Source of the DNA: Torymus aiolomorphi
Taxonomy: Eukaryota > Arthropoda > Insecta > Hymenoptera > Torymidae
Assembly (NCBI GenBank): GCA_036365515.1
Contig: CM070875.1
Span: forward strand, 99,024,628-99,088,627
Reading direction: 5' to 3'
Length of the DNA: 64,000 nt
Shown here: piece after piece, positions 33,789 to 45,500 of the stretch
Layout of the letters: each line of letters begins with the position of its first letter
Numbering within the stretch: the first letter of the stretch is position 1
Position numbers and translations under genes: made by a program
Notes under the pieces: model-generated
Databases searched by the model: none
What the model was told of the DNA's origin: nothing
The model's input: the letters and a program-made list of their open reading frames with translations, nothing else

Positions 33789-34241
33789 TCAGTCGGCATC
33801 TAAATTCGGCATTATAGCGACTCGGATATCGCGAGTGAGGCCAGCCACAGTGATGGGCAGCATCACGTGGCCTAGCAAGGGGCTGCGGCTTCCATCCGCT
33901 AGCCTTACCCCTCTCTTCTCGGACGCTACAAACTCCCGGTCCAGCGCTGTAGCTAGTTGAAGTCCGACGGAGCCCATCACCGTCGTGGATGCTCCCGGGT
34001 CCAACAAAGCGCGGAGATTAAACTCGCCGACCTCAATTCGCAGCCACCACCTTGTTTCTGCGTCGGTCGGTTGCTTCGCCGAGGCCTCTCCTCGGTTCGC
34101 AACTGGCGAGGGTACCGCGGACTCTTTCGCGGCAGGGCGGCTATCGCACGCGGCCAAAACATCTTCGGTTTTGGGGACCTCTTCGGGGAGGAGGGCGGTA
34201 GTGATCCCCTCTAGGCGCTCCCTTTCCCGTTTCCCGCACAA
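33789..34241 (-). pseudogene. Gypsy-B protease
   Basis: LRALLDPGASTTVMG is the aspartic protease site with Pro in place of Thr/Ser (D-P-G). The C-terminal ILG-type helix follows. The frame ends at a TGA just before YLGVNFVRAF, which would lead into RT. It overlaps the end of gag slightly in another frame. Confidence 0.8.
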
Positions 34242-35812
34242 TTAGGGCAGTAGCGCACCATATAGCCGACAAGGCCGCATGAGTAGCAACTCAGCGGCGG
34301 CCTTGGTCCTTTCGGAGGGTTACCCTCGGGGCTGGCGGAGGGCGCGGAGCCGTTCGGTGGGCTCGTCGCCTTCGCCCCATGCCTCGGTTCTGGGGGCCTC
34401 CTTGCCCCGCCACGCCGAGATGGCTGGTTACCGCGCCCTCTGCGCGGTCCAGGGGGCGTATTTCGCCCAGAGCGCTCTCCTCCGGAGCCTCGCCGGTCGG
34501 AAAGACGCTCGCTTAGCACTCGCCGAAGCATTTCCTCCAAGCCCTCCAGCTTGGCGTCCTTCTCGACCACCGCAGCAGCCACTTTGCCTTCCTTGGCATC
34601 GCCTTTCGGCTTTCGTGGCGCGTCGGTGTTTGCCGGCGATTTATACGCCATTTCCGGCAGTAGCGCCGCTGTTGGCGGTGGTGGAGGTCGGAACGTCTTG
34701 GAATTCTCCAACGTTTGCTCCGCGTCCACTGCCAACTCCAGTAGCTCCTCTACTGTGCTGAAGTCTGACCTACGGACCATCGCTTGCAGCTGGGGCCGTA
34801 GGTTTCGGTGCAGCTGATCCAGCTGTTGCTCCGAGCTGGGGGGCGGCGATATTTTCCTCACTATCGCGATGAGGCACGTGATATAATCTCTCACGGCCTC
34901 GTCCGCCCCTTGGGTGCGGTTGTTCGCCTCTGCTATCAACCGCTGCTGGTACCTTTTCGTCGTCCCGTACCAGCGTTTCGCTGCAGTCACGAAATCTTGC
35001 CACGTGGCCCATTTCTCTTTCTCATTACGGTACCACGTGGACGCCGTGTCAGTGAACAGCTCTGACAGCGACGATAACACCTCTTCTTCGGAGAGGTTTG
35101 CCAGGACTCGACAGTCCTCCAGCCTCGCTAGGAATACGTCGATACTCTGGCTCTTCGCCCCAGAGAATCGAATTTGCCATTTCCTCACGATTTGGCCTAT
35201 GTCTCGCGAGTGGAACATACTCGACCTCGAGAAGTTCCCTGTCGCGCCTGGCGCGCCATATGTCGGCCAGCTCGAGCCTCTCGCCGAACCTCGGCGGTCA
35301 CCCCCCACCCAGGCTGCGTTTACTCCTTGTAAACCAGCCTGACCATCACGCCGAGCTGGCGGTGGTGTCGATGGCCAACCGATCCACGCATCGTTGCCGG
35401 TGACGGTGTACGTGTCTTCAAACTGCACATTGTGACCTTGCCTAGGTCCCGCTATATGCGTGCTGGAAGCGGCGTGTCGCTGTTGGTTTAAAACCAACTC
35501 CTCCAGCAACCTTACTTTCGCTATTAATTCCGCTAATAGCGAGCCGACTTCCTGAGGGATATTAAACTTGGAGCCGTCCTTTGCCAGGAGGCGAAGCATC
35601 TCTCCTGGCTGCGCTTGCTGGTCGTCGCCGCGAGTTTCTTCTTTTTCGCTGTCCTGCTGCTGTAGAGGTAGTTGTGTGCGTTGCTCCTTTTGTTGTTGCG
35701 CAGTGTCCCGGTTACTGACTGTGGCGTTTGGGTGTGGTGAGTGCTGGGTATCGGACACGGCCTCCGCCGTCGTCCTACGCAGTATCTTCAATATCTGCTC
35801 GCTTTTGAGCAC
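34211..35812 (-). pseudogene. Gypsy-B gag (capsid and nucleocapsid)
   Basis: A 533-residue frame. Residues ~210-380 are a gypsy-type capsid (RKWQIRFSGAKSQSIDVFL, TASTWYRNEKEKWATW, a retrotransposon-gag fold). An Arg/Gly-rich basic region follows, then a knuckle CYSCGLVGYMVRYC whose His is replaced by Tyr. The original N-terminus extends upstream to the ATG near 35907 (MALRENLLRR), but a TAA near 35826 interrupts it. Confidence 0.88.
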
Positions 35813-35935
35813 TACGTCCAGGGGTTATAAATCCCAACTGGACGCTTCGACGAAGGAGCCGTCGTCTTCTAAAAGGATCCTCCGTAAGAGGTTTTCCCTT
35901 AGTGCCATCCGCCGGGGGATTACATCCCCCGGCGC

Positions 35936-36139
35936 TTACGGCTCCTCGAAGTCTTGAGGCGTATAGTTACCCAGCACCCACTGACTTAGCCTGTGCATTC
36001 TCAAGAATGCGGAGTCGTGTCGCCTCAATTGCAACTCCGACAGGTGGCTATCGATCTCGCTTGGCGAGATCGACCACACCCAATCCTCCACAGCTTCCTG
36101 GATGTTGTACGACATCGTTCGCTGGTTATGCGTGTGCAA
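35936..36139 (-). CDS. Small ORF upstream of Gypsy-B gag
   Basis: A 67-residue frame (MSYNIQEAVEDWVWSISPSEI...) ends just before the gag start region. It has normal protein-like composition. It may be the displaced N-terminus of gag or an upstream ORF in the leader; no family is recognised. Confidence 0.4.
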   Translation of the reverse strand: MHTHNQRTMSYNIQEAVEDWVWSISPSEIDSHLSELQLRRHDSAFLRMHRLSQWVLGNYTPQDFEEP

Positions 36140-36399
36140 GGGGATTCCTCTTCAATCCTGTAATTTACAATGCTTTTGCACGGCCAGTGGTATCCTTCAC
36201 AAGGTACCTACCGGATTACCACTGGCTCAGGAAGTAACGATCTTCCCAACTGGTGGTTTGGTATTTACGCTATACCGAGGTTAACTCGCTTTTACTCACT
36301 TGCCTGGAGGTTATGTCGCTTTTGGCGTATTGCGCAAGCGTAATAGTCGCCCGCGCAACCGATTCCCGGTCAAAACTGAAATTCGCGATTTTCGGGCGC

Positions 36400-36610
36400 T
36401 GCGCATGCGCGGCACTAAAATCACTATATGTATCAGTACCGCCGACGCATGCGCAGACGATTCTGCGGGTAAAAACAAAAATTTGATCTTTCGACCTTTT
36501 GCGCATGCGCAAAACCGAAATTAGTGAATGCGCCCACCTCCTCGTGGGATGGGCAACCGAATTCGCGATAGTGATTTTTCACTTTTTATTTTCGGATTCT
36601 GCGCATGCGC
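36400..36610. promoter_or_regulatory. Four GCGCATGCGC palindromes in the Gypsy-B leader
   Basis: TGCGCATGCGC at 36400-36410, GCATGCGCA at 36447-36455, TGCGCATGCGCA at 36500-36511 and TGCGCATGCGC at 36600-36610. This is the consensus of NRF-1-type factors (Ewg in Drosophila). The cluster lies between the 5' LTR and gag. Confidence 0.45.
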
Positions 36611-37131
36611 GGGCCCAAAATTACTGCGCGTGCACCTTACGGTATCCCCCGCGCAGGCGTCTTCGCGAATTAAGCCTTAAATCCGAAAATCCAAACGAAA
36701 TCCCAATATTTAAATCCGTGCGTAATCCGTTAGTTTACGCCCCGGTGTGCACGTGTGATGACGAACAAAGAGATAAAACGCTAGGACCTATATAAAACAA
36801 TTTTAATAAATCTTATAATATAATAAATAATTAATAGATAATTGCTACCTAATCTCTTTGTCGTCCTCGCTAAATACTTCAACAAATGCTCGGCCTTCAC
36901 AAGCAATGTTCCTCACTAAATACGTGCAGACCGGGTAAATTCCTCCAAGCAAGGTTAAAAACCACCAATTGGTTACCCTTGCACACACTGTACACTTTGT
37001 AATAATTAATTATCACCGCGATAATTAATTATTCGCAACGCGCGTCTCGACCTGTTTCGACGACCAACCAATTACTGTAAAATTCGCCGTTCCCTAATCT
37101 AATGTGCTGCAACACGTTAATGGGCGCCAGT

Positions 37132-38336
37132 TGTAACGGGGTAAATTTACAAGAGGGTATGAATCCCTCCCTGGGGTGCGCGAAGGTATTATGCGGGCGT
37201 CTACTACGCCCGGGGCAGCTAGGGGTTTTCTAGTGTCGAAAGCTTAGGCCGCCTTCTACTAGACCCGGCGCTGCGCTCTGCCGCTACCGCTAACTTCGGC
37301 GCACACCGGCGGCTAGATATGCGCTAGCTTTACTTACTCTCGCCGGTGTTCCCGTACAACGCCGCTCAGGTTAACCTGAGCGACTTTCACTTACAATTTC
37401 CCCGTTGACGTTGCTCCTCTAGGAGGTGATGCCTTCGACTAGCTGCAGCTGCTGAAAAGGTAGAGGGCGGTATTCGGGGAGATAGGGAACGGTTACTCGC
37501 GAAATGACAGACTCGACACGAACGAAGTAAAAGTACAATAAAGAAGGTTTATTGTCCAAAAAAGGATCGCGCTAAGGGGCGCGAAGCCCGAACATCACCT
37601 ACAAAATCGAACGCGCAGGCCGAGACTTACGAGGAGCCGGCTACTCGCACGGCCGGCGTCACCGCGCCGCGAGACGCCACAAAATGGCCGCCGCGCTCTC
37701 GAACACGAGGCCGCTTGCCTCTACGCAGGCGGCGTCGGATAGCCGCGCAACACTACTTACGCGTGACCGCTCGCACGCAAAACCTACGCGGCAAAATTAC
37801 AAGGAAAGCGCACACTTTGGCGCTGGCCAGCGCGTCGCCCGAGGTCTGTCCCTCTCTCTCTCTCTCTCTCACGCTCTCGCACTCTCGCCTCCTCGCTGCG
37901 AGGCGTCGGGCCTCGTGGCTGCTCGAGCCTCGGCTGCCGCCGCTCTCTCTCTCCTCCTCTCACTCTTCCGCTGGCGGAGTGGCCCGGCCGGCGAAGGCAG
38001 CCGGCGTTGCGTCGCTGCGGGGCTGGCGGCGGATCGGAGGCGTGGAGGGCACTTCCCGCAGGGCGTGATGCGGCACTCGCGGGGCACTCGGAGGCACGGC
38101 ACTGCTGAGGCGAAATAGCACGTGCGCACCTGTTGCGCTACAGGACTAGACTGCCTCATTAATGGCCGCGGCGTCCCTTCGGAGCGTCGCGGCGGGGTCT
38201 TCTTCTTCTTCTTGCTTCGCCTCCCGCGCGTCCCGCTTGGCGCGCGGCGAGCCGCTGTACATGCAAGCGTGCGCGATTCAAATCTCGCGGCGCGGTACAC
38301 GCAGCTCTTTCGCCCTTATTGCATGCACCCGTTACA
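37132..38336 (-). repeat. Gypsy-B 5' LTR
   Basis: This is the 1205-bp partner of the 28500-29679 LTR, about 95% identical by eye, ending CCGTTACA directly before GTAC (38337-38340). The indels and substitutions between the two LTRs imply an insertion of moderate age. The minus-strand primer site follows at 37131 downwards. Confidence 0.9.
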
Positions 38337-38340
38337 GTAC

Positions 38341-38359
38341 ATATGGAAATGTAGTAGAA

Positions 38360-38434
<75 letters not shown>

Positions 38435-38615
38435 CCCCCCATCCGTTTATGGAGCCCATCCCTGTATATTAGTACCTACAGCCCAGAGATCCCTATGGCA
38501 AGTGACTAAAGAAATAATGGACCCTGGAGTTATAGACTCTAGATCGGGCTGCATAAACGCCCGAGAAAAATATTTTATGGGACCCGGGCTCCATAAATCT
38601 GTTAAAACAAATGTG

Positions 38616-38699
<84 letters not shown>

Positions 38700-38802
38700 T
38701 ATGAAACGCTAGTTATGCAGACACTTTCCGAAATTTAAATAGACTTATGCAGACAGAGACCGACTTATGCAGACGTCAGCATAAGTAGAGAGATTATTTA
38801 TG

Positions 38803-38844
<42 letters not shown>

Positions 38845-39187
38845 CATCTGGGACGCATTTTGAGGATTATATAGGTCATATATACCGAATTTTGAGGATT
38901 TTGTAGGCATTTTGAGGAGTCTCCTCAAAAGTCCAAAGCACTCGAGAGGCATTTTGAGGATTTTTCAGCGGTTTCCACAATAGTGTGTTAATACATCGAT
39001 TTCGGAAATTCCGTGATATTTTTCCGTAAAAGCGGGCGCCGCAGGCGTCGTGGTGTTAGTCAATAACCTTAGGGTCATTATTTCTTTAGTCACGCGCTTG
39101 TTTATTGGTTGTTTATAACAATGTTTATATTTGTGTCACCACTGTTGTACAAATTCTTTATGAAATCCTCAAAATACCGTCCAATGA

Positions 39188-39264
<77 letters not shown>

Positions 39265-39270
39265 AGGAAC
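38341..39270. repeat. AT microsatellites and linked modules
   Basis: (AT)n tracts at 38364-38427, 38617-38694, 38806-38841 and 39191-39262. Between them: a module with GTGACTAAAGAAATAATGGA (38496) that is also at 27678, and reversed at 39078-39096; a CTTATGCAGAC repeat (38712-38775); a TATGTGAATATA/TATATTCACAT hairpin around the third tract; and five copies of CATTTTGAGGA at 38856-38965. Confidence 0.75.
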
Positions 39271-39992
39271 GCGGGAGCGTTCCGAAGGCAAGTATAGAAG
39301 AGCCTTAGGACGACCGCGTGATGATATACATTGAAATGGATGTACGAGAAATTCTATGAGCTTATACACCTATTGCGCTAGTTTTAACTATATAACATAT
39401 CCCTCTTAATCGAAAGCCATTTCATTGCTCTACTCAAATCAAAAGATTTTATTTAAAAAGATTATCTCATTCAAAAGATATAAGGGACTGAATTTTTTTT
39501 TGTCGGCTTTCCGATATCTTAACTTTCTCCATGGTATTCAGCCTCGCATCCGGTTTTTCCCGACTTCCTGTGACGTCATATATGTTATGTATATATATAT
39601 ATATACACACATACAATCACCAGGAATTAATGGCCATGAAGAGTTAAGCAGTGATAATGGCCGTATAATAATAAAGAAAGACAAAAGAAAGAGAAAGATA
39701 AAAATATAGATAGAGAGAGAGGAAGAGAAGAAGAGACATAAACATATGTATATTTTTTATTATATACAGTATATATGTTTATTAGTACATATCCTCTCTC
39801 TATGTATATATCTCTATATATGTATTTACATATATTATGAACATAATATCTGTGGCTTCCCGGAATAACGACCTAACCCACTTGTACGTGTTTTCGAGAA
39901 ATCGACATTTTAAAATTTCTGTCATGACATTTCACATGTAAGAATTGCGCGAGATGAGTCATAACAATGTAGACTTTTACAAAGGTGTAGAG
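39271..39992. other. No gene seen
   Basis: AT-rich intronic sequence with GA-rich and TA-rich low-complexity stretches (39660-39840). There is no supported coding or RNA gene. Confidence 0.45.
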
Positions 39993-40260
39993 TACTCGGC
40001 TCGGACCTCGGTCGAGCCTCGGTTGGACCTCGGTCGAGCCTCGGCTAGAACTCGGCTCGGACCTCGGCTTTACCTCGGCTTGGACCTCGGCTTTACCTCA
40101 GCTGGGACCTCGGCTCGGACCTCGGCTCCAGCCCCGGATTTGCCGCGGCTCGAGCCGAGGTACAGCCGAGGTGCTGCCGAGGCTAATCCGAGGCACACCC
40201 GCGGTTAGCTTCAGGCGAATTCGAGGCTCATCCGAACTGTACCCGAGGAACTCGAGGTAA
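39993..40260. repeat. CCTCGGCT repeat that switches strand at ~40150
   Basis: From 39993 to ~40145 the plus strand repeats (GA)CCTCGGCT-type 12-bp words. From CGGCTCGAGCCG (about 40145-40156) onward the repeats read AGCCGAGG and decay by 40260. The two halves can fold on each other. Confidence 0.75.
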
Positions 40261-42103
40261 AGCCTTCGGGGTAGCTGAAGATGATGTCTAGGTGGTGCGC
40301 TCCGTAGCGTTTTACCTCTAGGTATTGGAACGCATCGAATGCGTGGTCTAGGTCTTTGAGGTGCCCGATGATGGAGTCTAAGTTGTGCGCTCCGTAGGTT
40401 TTTGCGATTAGATCTCAGGGTGCATCTAATACGTGGTCCAGGTGTTCGGAGTAGCCGATGATGATGTCTAGGTGGTGCGCTCCGTAGTTTTTTGCATTTA
40501 GATGTCACGGCGCATCTAATAGGAGGTCCAGGTGTTCGGGGTAGCCGAGGATGATGTCTAGGTGGTGCGCACCGTAGTTTTTGCATTTATATGTCAGCGC
40601 GCATTTTACAGGAAGTCCAGGTGTTCGAGGTAGCCGATGGCGATGTCTAGGTGGTGCGCTCCGTAGTTTCTTGCATTTAGATGTCAGGGCGAATGTAATA
40701 GGAGGTCCAGGTATTCGAGGTAGCCCATGACGATGTCTGGGTGGTACGCTCCGTCGTTTTTTGCATTTAGATCTCACGGCGCATCTAATAGGAGGTCCAG
40801 GTGTTCGGGGTAGCCGAGGATGATGTCTACGTGGTGAGCACCGTAGTTTTTTGCATTTATATGTCAGCGCGCATTTTACAGGAAGTCTAGGTGTTCGAGG
40901 TAGCCGATGACGATGTCTAGGTGGTGCGCTTCGTAGCTTTTTACCTCTACGTATTGGAACGCATCGAATCCGTGGTCTAGGTCTTTGGGGTAGCCGATGA
41001 TGGAGTCTAAGTTGTGCGCTCCGTAGGTTTTTGCGATTAGATCTCAGGGTGCATCTAATACGTGGTCCAGGTGTTCGGGGTAGCCGATGACGTTGTCTAG
41101 GTGGTGCGCTCCGTAGTTTTTTACATTTAGATGTCACGGCGCATCTAATAGGAGGTCCAGGTGTTCGGGGTAGCCGAGGATGATGTCTAGGTGGTGCGCA
41201 CCGTAGTTTTTTGCATTTATATGTCAGCGCGCATTTTACAGGAAGTCCAAGTGTTCGGAGTAGCCGAGGATGATGTCTAGGTGGTGCGCACTGTAGCTTT
41301 TTGCATTTATATGTCAGGACGCATTTTATAGGAGGTCCAGGTGTTCGAGGTAGCCGATGACGATGTCTAGGTGGTGCGCTCTGTAGTTTTTTGCATTTAG
41401 ATGTCACGGCGCATCTAATAGGAGGTCCAGGTGTTCGGGGTAGCCGAGGATGATGTCTAGGTGGTGCGCACCGTAGTTTTTTGCATTTATATGTCAGCGC
41501 GCATTTTACAGGAAGTCCAGGTGTTCGGAGTAGCCGAGGATGATGTCTAGGTGGTGCGCACCGTAGTTTTTTGCATTTATATGTCAGTGCGCATTGTACA
41601 GGAATTCTAGGTGTTCGAGATAGCCGATGACGATGTCTAGGTGGTGCGCTTCGTAGTTTTTTACCTCTAGGTATTGGAACGCATCGAATGCGTGGTCTAG
41701 GTCTTTGAGGTGGCCGATAATGGAGTCTAGGTTGTGCGCTCCGTAATTTTTTGCGATTAGATCTCAGGGTGCATCTAATACATGGTCTAGGTGTTCGGGG
41801 TAGTCGATGAGGTGCGCACCGTAGCTTTTTGCATTTATATGTCAGGACGTATTTTACAGGAAGTCCAGGTGTTCCAGGTAGCCTATGACGATGTCTAGGT
41901 GGTGCGCTCCGTAATTTTTTGCATTTAGATGTCAGAGCGAATGTAATAGGAGGTCCAGGTGTTCGAGGTAGCCGATGACGATGTCTAGGTGTTGCGCTCC
42001 GTAGTTTTTTGCATTTAGATGTCAGGGCGCATGTAATAGTAGGTCCAGGTGTTCGAGGTAGCCTTTGACGAGGTCTAGGTGGTGCGCTCCATAGTAGGTT
42101 CAT
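40261..42103 (-). repeat. 90-bp minisatellite, ~20 units, open on the minus strand for 532 codons
   Basis: Units of 89-91 bp share GATGTCTAGGTGGTGCGC, a T5-6GCATTTA(G/T)ATGTCA block and GGTCCAGGTGTTCG. A variant pair with GGTATTGGAACGCATCGAAT recurs at 40321, 40950 and 41670, giving a higher-order period of 7 and 8 units. Because 90 is a multiple of three, a minus-strand frame (40505-42103) stays open. It would encode 30-residue repeats rich in Lys, Arg, Pro and Cys (KKLRSAPPRHRHRLPRTPG). No promoter or start context supports translation. Confidence 0.9.
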
Positions 42104-42516
42104 TTTCTTCGACAGTGGTTATTACATGCAAGATCAGAAGTATATTTGTACTTTGAAATGAAAATATAAATATTCAGATAAGTAGCAAACTTTTATATAG
42201 TAGAAAACTGTTATTAATATAATAATAAGTATTGCTACTTTGTGAAATTTTGTTTTTATTTTTACAGAGTATCAGAACTTATGAATCATATGGATAAGAA
42301 GATCTTGATTGAACAGTTTATAAGTAGAACTGTTAATACAAATACATAAATTACACGTCTGTCAAATTTAAAGAACCCACAAGACATTCTATAGAAAAAG
42401 CAGCTTAAAAGAACATTCGAATTTAAAACTTTTGGTAATACCAATACTACTATTTAATAATGATATTAAAAATATACTGTAATAAACTGTCATAACGTTA
42501 TCACATGATGTAATTA
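42104..42516. other. AT-rich spacer, partial copy of the palindrome unit
   Basis: From about 42400 the sequence repeats material found inside the left palindrome arm (43040-43160; shared TTTAATAATGATATTAAAAA, CATAACGTTATCACAT). It suggests a tandem ~640-bp unit that begins outside the palindrome. No gene is seen. Confidence 0.5.
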
Positions 42517-45500
42517 TTATACAAATAATAATATTGTTGATATAAAACTTTCTGCGAAGTTATAAAATAAGGCAAGTACAGACATTTTTTCTGTATAATC
42601 TACTCTCCCTCCGTTTCTTCTCCCCTCTCTCTCGCCCTCTATTTTTCCCGCTCTCTTCCCTCTTTCTTTCTCTCTCAACATCCGTCAAACTCTGTACCAA
42701 AAACTTTAATAAGAGTTTAAAAATTTTTTTTTAAATAATCAACACGTTTTAAAAAAAAAAATTTTATTTACGTTTTAACAACACAATTTATCTAGTCCTT
42801 TAATATCTTCTAATCTCATCTATTTGATAAGCACTCTCTATAAATGGTAATAATTTTTTTCATGACTGTACAAATAAAAACTTTCTATAAAAATAAAAAG
42901 AATTATGTTTTTTTTTCATATGATTTTACAATTAATAATATTGTTAATTTATCATCATACCTAAGAAAATACATGTTCGATTAAATTATTTCAAAAAATT
43001 TAACTAATATAATCATTTTATAGAGCTCCTTGAAGAAAAATTTGACTGTTTCTTCAAATTTAAAACTTTTATGAATAACAATACAGCCATTTAATAATGA
43101 TATTAAAAATATACTATAATAAACTCTCATAACGTTATCACATTATGTAATTATTATTTTCTCTTAAAAAGTTATAAAATCTATCTAAAAAAACATATTA
43201 CAAAAGTTTAAACTGAGGCAAGTACCTATTAGTCTCCCCTCCCACCCTATCTCTCCCTCCCTCTCTTTCCGACCTCTCTCTCTCTCTCGCTCTCTCTCTC
43301 TCCGGCTCTCTCTCTCTCTATCTCTTCCTCTCTCTCAACATTCGGCACACTGAGTACCAAAAACTTTAATGAGTGCTTAAATATTTTTTTAGAAGAATCA
43401 ACACGTTCTTTAAAAGCTAATTTTTTAATAAAACTTTCTACGAAAGTATAAAATAAGGCAATTATAGACGTTTTTTCTGGATAATCTATAAAAAACAACA
43501 CAATTTATCTAGTTCTTTTATTTCTTCGAATCTCATCTATTCAATAAACACTCTCTACAAATGGTAATAATTTTTTTCATGACTGTACAAATAATCTATA
43601 AAATAATAATATTTATGATTTTGTAAAAGAAATCAAATAAATACGAATGAAAAAGTCTTTTAATTCTTTGATTCATTGTATGCTGAACAAATTATATGTA
43701 AGTACATTCAAAAAATTGTTCACTGCAAACCAAACAAACGAAAGTTGTGAAATCAATTATCGATAGTCAAGTAATGCAAATAACTCTCGGAAACTACTGT
43801 ATGACTGTTCTCAGAAATATATTCAAATTTGTTCATCTTTCTGAGCTATAGAAATTAAACACAAGAAAGTACTGAAATCAATTTATTGTAGTCAAGTACC
43901 GGCCATAAGTTAATTTGACTGACATAATAGAACTTTTCGTATCTAGCGTGTAAAATTACATTTTACGCCCACATTGTAACTTCAAAATTATTCAGCCAGT
44001 GGGCATAAAATGCTACTTAGCGCCCAAGAGACCCAATAGCTCACATACTCTTACAAAACTTTATAGAACCTACGCACTTTACGCCCGTGTGGGCGAAAAT
44101 TATTTTAATTATATAACTATAATGCCTTCTCTTTATTTCTAAAATTCATAAGAATTTTTTTTAGATATTTACGAAAAGTCAAAGCCTATATAAAAAAATT
44201 ACATAGTTACCAACACATCACTATTTTTCATAATGCTTTCTCAATTTTGAACTTTCTATAATATTACGCACCTTGGGAGGAAAAGAGAAGTCTAGAGCTG
44301 CTCTAGCAGGGGTGGTCTTCCGATCTCCCATACATACTTGGCGGGCCCGACGATTTGCAGTTTACCGGTGGGCTACTTAAATATAGAATACAAAATTTTT
44401 GCATAAATTCATTAACAATATTTATACCTATAAGTCTACTATAAATAATTACATTGACTTTAATTTTTAATTGGTACCGTTAAGTACAACATCTCTTTAT
44501 GTGCAGAATCATGATTTACTTTTGTTACCCACAATATTTTTCATTGTGTCCGTCCTTTTTAAACGAGAATAAAATAAAAAATTCATATAAATTTATAGTC
44601 TATTTAAAAGTGCTTTACATTTTACTAACCGTTTTATAAGCAACCTATTGTGTATCCTTTTCCCGCGTGTAAATATCATATAAGATCTTATATGAGAATT
44701 TCAGGCATCGCATATCTCGTATCAGATCTCATATGCGATGTCATCTGTAATTTTATATATTATGGGATTATATATGAGATCTCATATGATACTTTCAGGC
44801 GGGTTTGCACTTTCTATTTAAAAACAGAGTGATAGATTCACGGATCAGTAGTTAATATCTAGAAGCAACCCATTTATACATTTTGTCTGATCTTTAAACA
44901 TATGAATAGTTATATGAAAATGACCATGTCTTACACCTTGAACTGTAAATCGTCGGGCCCGCCAAGTATGTATGGGAGATCGGAAGACCACCCCTGCTAG
45001 AGCAGCTCTAGACTTCTCTTTTCCTCCCAAGGTGCGTAATATTATAGAAAGTTCAAAATTGAGAAAGCATTATGAAAAATAGTGATGTGTTGGTAACTAT
45101 GTAATTTTTTTATATAGGCTTTGACTTTTCGTAAATATCTAAAAAAATTCTTATGAATTTTAGAAATAAAGAGAAGGCATTATAGTTATATAATTAAAAT
45201 AATTTTCGCCCACACGGGCGTAAAGTGCGTAGGTTCTATAAAGTTTTGTAAGAGTATGTGAGCTATTGGGTCTCTTGGGCGCTAAGTAGCATTTTATGCC
45301 CACTGGCTGAATAATTTTGAAGTTACAATGTGGGCGTAAAATGTAATTTTACACGCTAGATACGAAAAGTTCTATTATGTCAGTCAAATTAACTTATGGC
45401 CGGTACTTGACTACAATAAATTGATTTCAGTACTTTCTTGTGTTTAATTTCTATAGCTCAGAAAGATGAACAAATTTGAATATATTTCTGAGAACAGTCA

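Larger units (their letters stand above)
28500..38336 (-). mobile_element. Gypsy-B: complete GC-rich Ty3/gypsy element inside the Harbinger intron
   Basis: A 9.8-kb element with two LTRs (1180 and 1205 bp; TGTAACGG...CCGTTACA) is flanked by GTAC on both sides (28496-28499 and 38337-38340). Minus-strand order: leader, gag, protease, RT, RNase H, integrase, third ORF. The polypurine tract (minus strand GGGTGGGGGG) adjoins the left LTR. The primer site starting TGGCGCCC adjoins the right LTR two bases in and resembles lysine-tRNA primers in its first eight bases. It is much richer in GC than its surroundings. Several stops and frameshifts inactivate it. Confidence 0.93.

Noticed and set aside
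40261..42103. CRISPR-like array
   Set aside because: Units are contiguous 90-bp tandem repeats without unique spacers, in a eukaryotic transposon-rich context.
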